Shown: one piece after another, positions 56,701-64,000 of the stretch
How the letters are laid out: every line of letters begins with the position of its first letter
Position numbering within the stretch: position 1 is the first letter of the stretch
Source: Zoroaster sp. YZ-2022
Lineage: Eukaryota; Echinodermata; Asteroidea; Forcipulatida; Zoroasteridae
Assembly (NCBI GenBank): GCA_029582265.1
Contig: CM055816.1
Location: 20,703,843 to 20,767,842 of the forward strand
DNA length: 64,000 bases
Direction of reading: 5' to 3'
Notes under the pieces: generated by a model
The model's database searches: none
What the model saw: the letters and a program-made list of their open reading frames with translations, nothing else
Told to the model about the DNA's origin: nothing
Made by a program: the position numbers and the translations under genes

Positions 56701-57782
56701 ACGTAAACACGGGTAACGATGAAAAACAGTTAGACAGTAAGGTTGCTTAAGCCTATTGGGAATTACAGACCTTTAGAGACAGGTAATGGTGAGAATGGTC
56801 AGTTAATTTCATATTGTAAGAATAGCTGAAATGTGCAACATCAAGAAGCTCAAAACAAACATTAACAAAATCTTGATAGAAGAAAAAGCGTAAAGGTTCC
56901 CTGCCAATCACGTTAACAACAAAATAGAAGAATTAAACTCGATTCGAAACCTTCCAGAACGATACAATAGAAGTGTTAAGAATATATCAGTAAAACAAAT
57001 TATTTAACCAAAGTCTAATAACTAAAAGCTTTCATAACCCCTGTTGCCGAAAAGGCATGGGAAAAGCAACTATTCCTGAAACAAAAACCTGACTGGAATC
57101 AAATGTGGAAAAACGGATGTTGTAGAATTTTAGATCAAGAAAGACAGAGATATATGGTTTAGACTTAAGCACAGAGAATATAACTTCCCACGAAAGCAAA
57201 ATTACTCCAAGATGGGCATTACACCTGATGGAAAATGTTACTTATGTAAAGTATGAGGAAACAATTGAACAACCTGACTGCTGGAGATCAAATATGGAGA
57301 AAACGGATGTTGTCAAATTTTGAATCAAAGAAGACAGAGAGATATATGGTTTGAACTTAAAGCTGAGAATACCGCTTCCACGAAAGCAAGTACTCAAGAT
57401 GGGCATTACATGCACCTGATGGAAAATATTGCTTATGTAAAGTATAAAGGAAACAATTGAACATCTTTTCTCTCTTAATGAAAAGTTTTAGAATCCTAGA
57501 ACTTTGTAGAATATATGGTGAGGAAATATACAAAAAGCAAACAGTTATGCCTGAATGATAAAATGATTATCCTGGGGATAGGAAAAGAGGTCAGCAAATG
57601 TCCCTTTTGTTAATAGGGAGGCTTCATGGGATAATATGGAAAATAGATGTGTCAAATAAGTACAGAAATTAAAACGACTGAACAGATCAATATCTTGACC
57701 GGATTACAAGACCAGCCTGAAACTTTCAATAAGAAAAGAACAAACTGAACTGTCGCACAACGACTTTGAACAATTGTATTAA
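53785..57782 (+). pseudogene. Tx1-like LINE element 1, ORF2, copy 2 (heavily indel-broken)
   Basis: Counterpart of 8,426-12,316. The endonuclease and RT order is preserved, but frames rarely stay open beyond 70 codons because of dense small indels. The 180-bp duplication is present at about 57,090-57,460. Confidence 0.8.
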
Positions 57783-58389
57783 AAAAAACAAGGCTTTGTG
57801 CATATTCACCAGAATGATATTATCAATTTCTTTTTAACAGCTCCTTGCTGGGGAAAAATCCACATTCATTCAAATTAGCTAGGAAGTGATTTTTAATTAC
57901 TTACTTTCCTTGAGACTTATATGGTTTACTTTAATTTTTTAATTTTAATTATATTTTATAATATATTATAAGTATAATTCCATGTAACCTTTTATTGTGG
58001 GATTGTCTACAGATGTATGTATGTATGTATATTGAATGTGAAATGATTTATAATAAAAGGAACAGTAAGAGTTCCACCTGAAAGAAAATCGCTCAAAATC
58101 GCTCCTGATTTTCCTTAAATTTTCTCCTGTTTTATGCTTTGGAAAAGGATCTCCAAAAAGCCTACATTGCTTCCAGTGAGTTTTGTATCCAAAACAACTG
58201 TAATAGCAGTCAAAAGCAGTTTATCTAGGCCTTAAGACCCATTAAGATTTTTTGGTTCAGTAAGATTTCTACTGAAGCCATTTTCCTCGTCTTCCGTCAG
58301 GGGACCAGCGACCAGGCAACGCTCAAAGACCAAACACAATAAGATTCAATACAAGGAATCTAGAAAGGAGTCACTGCAAGAGAGGTGTA

Positions 58390-59565
58390 TGACACCAATA
58401 AACAAAAGAGAGCTCAAGACAGTTCAAACAATCAAATGTATATAGCACCTTTAGAGAACAGTTGGTACAACGTGTCATTCGACAACAGCATGCACTGTGA
58501 ACGTGTAGCAACTCATGGTATGATTCTCAAAGAAAGTCCTTGTTCAATGTGAACGCACCCCCACTATATTCAAAATTCGACAGCAGTGTATGTCAAAGTT
58601 CCTTATGAGATGACCGATACTGTGACAACCAGCGCTTTGATGCAATACGGCACTGTCTGAGCATGAGCCGCCACTTCCACGACTTCAACGAGATGATTGA
58701 GACAGGGGTTAGAAGCATTCTGCTCAAGCATCAAAAACCGATCCTGAGGTTATATCAAAGTAGGAGGTTTCTCGCTACCAGTCCGTCATCGAGGACGAGA
58801 AAAGACCTGCAAGATAATGTGATCGTCCAGCCATGTTGCTCATGACTGCGATCTCCGTGGCCGCTGTTTTATCTGTGGCAGTGGCGCCCATCGAGCAACG
58901 TAGCAAACGAAGAAGACGAAGAAGAACAACAGCAACAAACTCCTGTCATAGTCATCCCGGCGGAAAAAGAACCAGAGCCTGAATATGATGATAGAGACAA
59001 AAGAGGGAGTGGGGAAAACTCCCGAGCATCAGAACGAAAAGAAAAGATCCAAAGACGGGCAAGCCTAAAACCGGGACCTATTTTGGGGTGAAGCGGTGAG
59101 AAGAGGGGGCGATAGGAAGCGTAAGATCAGAGGAGGAGAAGATAACGACGAGAACAAGAAGGATTTACAAGGAGATGACGAAGAAACGGAAAGCGAGCGA
59201 GCTATCATCCGACATGGACGTCCAGACAAGCAAAGAGGAGAATGTTTGGATTCAGGGAATGAAGAGGTACAAGAAATGGATGAAGCAGAGTCCCACACTG
59301 AAGGCCAAAATGACCAGGAAGAAGAATGCACTCTCTATACAGCAGAGGTCCAACGACGTAGGAAAAACACACATCGTGGGAAAAGAAAATCAACTGAGAA
59401 TGTTTCATAATCGTCGTCGTCTACCAGTAAGACTAGCGAGGTTGATAAGCAAGGTCCATCGTGCCAGCCGAAGACCAACACGGCAAGTGGTGCAAAGTCG
59501 GTCAAACTACTGCCCAATCCAACCATCACAACCAGAAAGGCAAAGGTAGAGGACGAGCAAAATAG
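58390..59565 (+). pseudogene. Tx1-like LINE element 2, ORF1, copy 2
   Basis: Counterpart of 12,918-14,092, with frequent indels. The second zinc knuckle region is damaged (the GAHRAAWHEQ segment is altered). Confidence 0.75.
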
Positions 59566-61078
59566 ACTTACTATTTTCTCTTTATTTTAATATAATCAAG
59601 TTAGTAGATTATTATCCTTTTTCTGTATGACTTTTTTGTCAATTGCCTCCGTTAATGTCAATGACTTGTGAAACGACCTCAAACGTAATGTGATTTTTGA
59701 TTTTTTTTACATCGTAAAAATTTAGTTAAATTTTTCTTCAGGAAACATAGTGAAAGAAAGCGACGAGAGTCAGTTTGAGACAAATAGTGGCAGGGGAAGA
59801 TGGTTTTTGGTCATGGCAATCGTCGGTCCAGGGGGCGCTATTCTTACTTCTGACAAATCCGGTTTCGATATCGATAATATTGATATGGATGATAAAGGAG
59901 ATGGATCAAAGGTCAAATTAAATGGAACAATTCCACTACTTCTGTTGCCTCAGTTTATGCTCCAAACGAATCGTACGACAGGGGCTGTTTTTCCGATGGC
60001 CTGAGTGATCATGTGCACTGTAAATGATAATTCCATTATTGGTGGAGATTTTAATTGCAGTAATGATAATGTTAACGTAGAGGATGCTAGTAAAATTATG
60101 TTAAGAATGTTTTTAATTGAAAAAGACCTTTTTGTGATGTTTGGCGCACTATTTGTCCTGAACAAGCAGGTTATACTCATTATCACTGGCTACTAAACAG
60201 GCGAAGCAGAATAGATTATCTTTTGTTTCTTCGAGTCTTCTTAGTAACGTTTTAGACGTTCTAGTTATTCCGCATGGCTTTTCAGATCACTGTATTGTTT
60301 CTATGAAATTACATGATCCCAATAATTTACACGGTCAAGGCAGAATTTGTAACAATAATCTTTTAACTCTATTGATAATGATTATAATTATCGTATAGAG
60401 ACAACACGGAAATTTTGGATTACTCAAAAAGATAATTACGACTTGTTTGATTGAGGTGGGAAAGTGAGTAAATTTAGAATTAAAAGAAATCATTCAAGAT
60501 TATGGTGAAAAGAGAAAGCAATCATCAAAAGAAACAAAAACAAATTGATTTACAGAGAAGATACAATTCTCTTATAGATAATCCTAACTCAAATGCTGAT
60601 ATCATTAAAGATCGAGAGATTAAACTCAAAAACTATAAGGATGGATGAATGGTATAAAGTTAGAGTTCGGGGCACACTAGTATAAAGACGAAGGTGAAAA
60701 AACTTCTAAATTATTCCTGAATCTGGAAAAACAACAAAATACAAAATAGTAAAATTGATAAGTTGATTAATTCTGAAGGAAAATATGTTGATCAACCTTA
60801 CACTATGTTGGAATTATGCCAATGACTTCTATTCTGATCCTGTATGAAGCAAGTAATTTTCTACTGAGCATTTAAATGACATTACATCAAAAATTTAGAA
60901 AAACATATTCCGGATAGTATTTGTTGTAATCTAGAAAGAGATATTACAGCTGACGAAGTCAAAGTAGCTCTCTTCAAATGAAGAAAAAACAAGTCTCCGG
61001 GCCTGGATTGGTATAATGGTGGAATTTTACCAGATTTATTGGAACACTATCGGTTCTGATATCTTGAACGTTTATAAG

Positions 61079-61482
61079 TGGAGTGTCGTGACCCGAGCGG
61101 TCTGGCTTACTGGACTCAGAGTTCTGGTGTTGGCAGCAGAATGTGAGTTCGAATCCCAGCCGTGACACTTGTGTCCTTCAGCAAGACACTTAACCATAAT
61201 TGCTTCTCTCCACCCAGGGTTAAATGGGTGCCTGTGAGGGCAGGAGTTGGTTGATTAGCCCTATAATGCGCTGTAATGGCAGCAATTGAGCTGTATATAC
61301 TCCTGAGGAGCTGAGATGGTTTCAGGAATGATTTATGAACCTTATGAGCCGGTGTAACAATAAAATGCGACTTGAAGCACCACACTCAGTTAGTGGATAT
61401 GTGCGCTATATAAGTCCACTTCTTCTTCTTCTTCTGAGCACCACTCAGTTGGTGGATATGTGCGCTATATAAGTCCACTTCT
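61079..61482 (+). mobile_element. tRNA-derived SINE in LINE ORF2, copy 2
   Basis: Counterpart of 15,588-15,984, including the doubled 3' end. Confidence 0.8.
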
Positions 61483-61729
<247 letters not shown>

Positions 61730-63234
61730 ACTGGACTATAAGATTTTTATCCAAAGAAGTTATTACGAATAGATTAAGAGCTTATTATGCCTCTCGCCGC
61801 CGGGAAAGAACAAACTTGCGGGGTTGTCGGAAGGAGAATTCAAGAATAATCTTATGGTCTTGCGTGATGCTATCGATTGTGTTAATTTAGAAAATTTTTG
61901 AGGCTGCTCTCATTAGTGTAGATCAAGAGAAGGCTTTTGATAGGGTTGGTTGGAATTACATGTTTACTGTGTTATGACCAGAAAATGGGGATTCATCCGT
62001 CTTTTGATTAGGTGAGTTGAAATTGTTGTACAGTAATCCTAAATTGTAATATCATTGTTAATCATTTTATTGGCTCTCCGGTTAAAGGAGATGCTGGGGG
62101 ATCGAACAAGGGTGTTCTCTGTCCCACTCCTTTACTCTATATGTGCTGGAAAAGAGGCTAGCGAGTTTGGTTAGAACAAATTGTAACCAAAAGCGGCAGT
62201 ATTACACCCTGAAGGTGAAAGTAGTATTCGGTTAATACCAACATGCTGAGCGACACTACATTCTTTGTCAGTGATAACAATGAATTTGATGTTATTTCAG
62301 AACATTCTTAATATCTGTTGTAAAGGGAGTAAGGTGGGTCTAAACTCAATGTAGAAAAAGTCAAAAGGTTTTGTGTCTCGGAAAATGGAATAATAGAACT
62401 GATAAACCGTGTAACTTTCAGTGGTGTAATAAGCTCAAAATCTTAAAGGTTATTGTTGGGAACGATGTCACACCAATTGATAATTAGGAGCCAAGAATAA
62501 ATAAAATCCGTTGTACTTTTAGATAAATGAATAAACGTAATTTAAACTATAACGGAAAGGTTGTTATTGTAAATACTTTGGGTCAGGTAATTAATTACCT
62601 GGGCAGTGTTATAACCTGTCTGGTAAAGTTATTAAGAAGATGAGTAATATGATGTGGAAATTCTTTTGGGATGGTAAGATTGAAAAAAATGTATTGAGCC
62701 TACTGTCACCGGTCCGAAAAGAATTTGGGGAATGGGTCTTATTGACGTTAACTGCAAATTAATGAGTCTTAAAATTGAATTGGCACCTACTCCTACTCAA
62801 AGGAAAATAGGTATTTATTTTTTGACTATTAGATAAATAAAGCTATTTTCTGACCATTTGGATGGTGTTTGCCAATGTGAAAAAGTCTCTAAAACTACGT
62901 CTTTCTATATAGATCTTATCCTCGCCTTTGAAAAGGTTGGAAAAGTTAGATTGTAATTTTCCGAGTGTCCTAGAAACCAGAAAAAAAAGTTCCTTTATGG
63001 AACAATGTTAGAGTCACTAGAGACAATTCTACTTTTTGGTGGCTCCTTTTGGTTGGAAAATAATTCCAGAGTCTCGGGCCGCGACAGAAAAAGACCTATC
63101 ACCCAAGTTCCGTTTTGAAGTTGGTTCCTTTAGGGAAGTGACATGTTGCTGGAGCGCAAATTGCGTGATGGAGTGTAGACTTTTAAGCAGTTCAGAAATA
63201 TAAATTGAACAGCTAATAAAAGATTAGCATACGT

Positions 63235-64000
63235 TTAAAAACAATTCTCTGTGTGAAACAGGAAGCCAGTGCAGTTCTTTCAAGATTGGCGTGATATGGC
63301 ATGACTTTCTGTGTTTTGTATGTGCTGAAGACAAGATATTTGATTCTGCGGGAGACCGTATAGGAGAGCATTCCCGTTATCGAGCAGCACTTTTATTCAA
63401 GTATTTCCTCCATTCGGCTAATATTTCTGATATGAAATGATGATATGCGAACAATGTTGGAGATATGAGGGTTTCCCAAAGTCATTGTCAAGTCAAATAT
63501 ATCACCCAAATTACATTAGCTTGTGATGAAGGGGACATCTGCGAGTCTCAAATTGTAATAAATGGAAGAAACAATTTAGATAGTTGCTGACGTGATCCAA
63601 ATAGAACAAATTCTGGTTTTTTTTTTTTTTTGTTTTCATTCAATTTCAAAGTTTTGCCTCATCCAACTACGAATCTCTTGAATTGTTCTCCAGCATTGTA
63701 AGCCAATACACGAGAATCTTGCAGGTTCTTGAGAAGATTTAAAAGTAATGTAAAAGCTCCGTGTCGTCGGCGTGAACGCTGATAATTTAAGTGTACTTCA
63801 AACTGATATCACGAACTGGAAAGGTACAAACAGTAAACCACTGTGGGCGAAACACGGAGCAGGAATTTCAGAATAGTCCGAGAATAACAGGCTCGGAGAT
63901 AGCGTTACCAATACAAACATGCTGAGGCCCTGTTAAAGTGAGGACTTACACCAATCCAGGGCTGTGTCATATATTCCAATAATTATGATATTGAGAAGGC
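63235..64000 (-). pseudogene. CR1-like LINE RT, copy 2, cut by the window edge
   Basis: Counterpart of 17,697-18,457, with a shorter T homopolymer and many indels. Confidence 0.8.

Overview
This is animal nuclear DNA, most likely from a marine invertebrate. Coding sequence is split into short phase-1 exons on the minus strand. The intervening DNA is packed with non-LTR retrotransposons (Tx1/L1 group, CR1 group), two tRNA-derived SINEs, a Penelope-like element, hAT-like and CACTG-ended DNA elements, and a Polinton/Maverick (adintovirus-like) element. I cannot name the species. Repeat content would fit an echinoderm, hemichordate, lancelet, mollusc or cnidarian. The only assembly gap is 500 N at 27,233-27,732.

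Layout. 1-18,457 reappears as a direct repeat at 45,364-64,000 (spacing about 45.36 kb), continuing past the right edge. Each copy holds, left to right: a hAT-like element carrying a SINE and a decayed retrotransposon; a 74-bp minisatellite; EGF-like exons A-D and a cysteine-containing exon E of a minus-strand gene; two consecutive Tx1-like LINEs, the second interrupted by a tRNA-derived SINE with a long (TCG)n tail; and a minus-strand CR1-like LINE. Copy 1 continues with the CR1 endonuclease half and its minisatellite-bearing 5' region, present twice. The second of these is split by a 3.9-kb transposon (21,373-25,260) that carries spliced-looking exons of an unknown gene.

From 27.7 to about 42.1 kb lies a decayed Polinton. 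Plus-strand genes: capsid, packaging ATPase, a 216-aa protein, a Lys-rich/membrane protein, an 82-aa membrane protein and integrase. Minus-strand genes: a protein-primed DNA polymerase B at the right, and an acidic/coiled-coil protein plus two hydrophobic proteins at the left. A Penelope-like element sits inside the acidic gene and a CR1 3' fragment sits just after the capsid start codon. A shared motif (ATTGTCTATnCTATAAAAT) directly abuts the start codons of the capsid and 82-aa genes and is a candidate element-specific promoter. The region 42.8-45.3 kb holds more EGF exons, each within a duplicated exon-plus-intron cassette.

The simplest reading is a tandemly expanded, secreted EGF-repeat gene on the minus strand whose introns have collected nested mobile elements. 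The two copies of the 45-kb-spaced repeat are nearly identical up to about 53.7 kb; beyond that copy 2 is full of small indels. That suggests an assembly or consensus-quality problem, a conversion-tract edge, or both. Many frameshifts reported here may therefore be sequence errors rather than biology.
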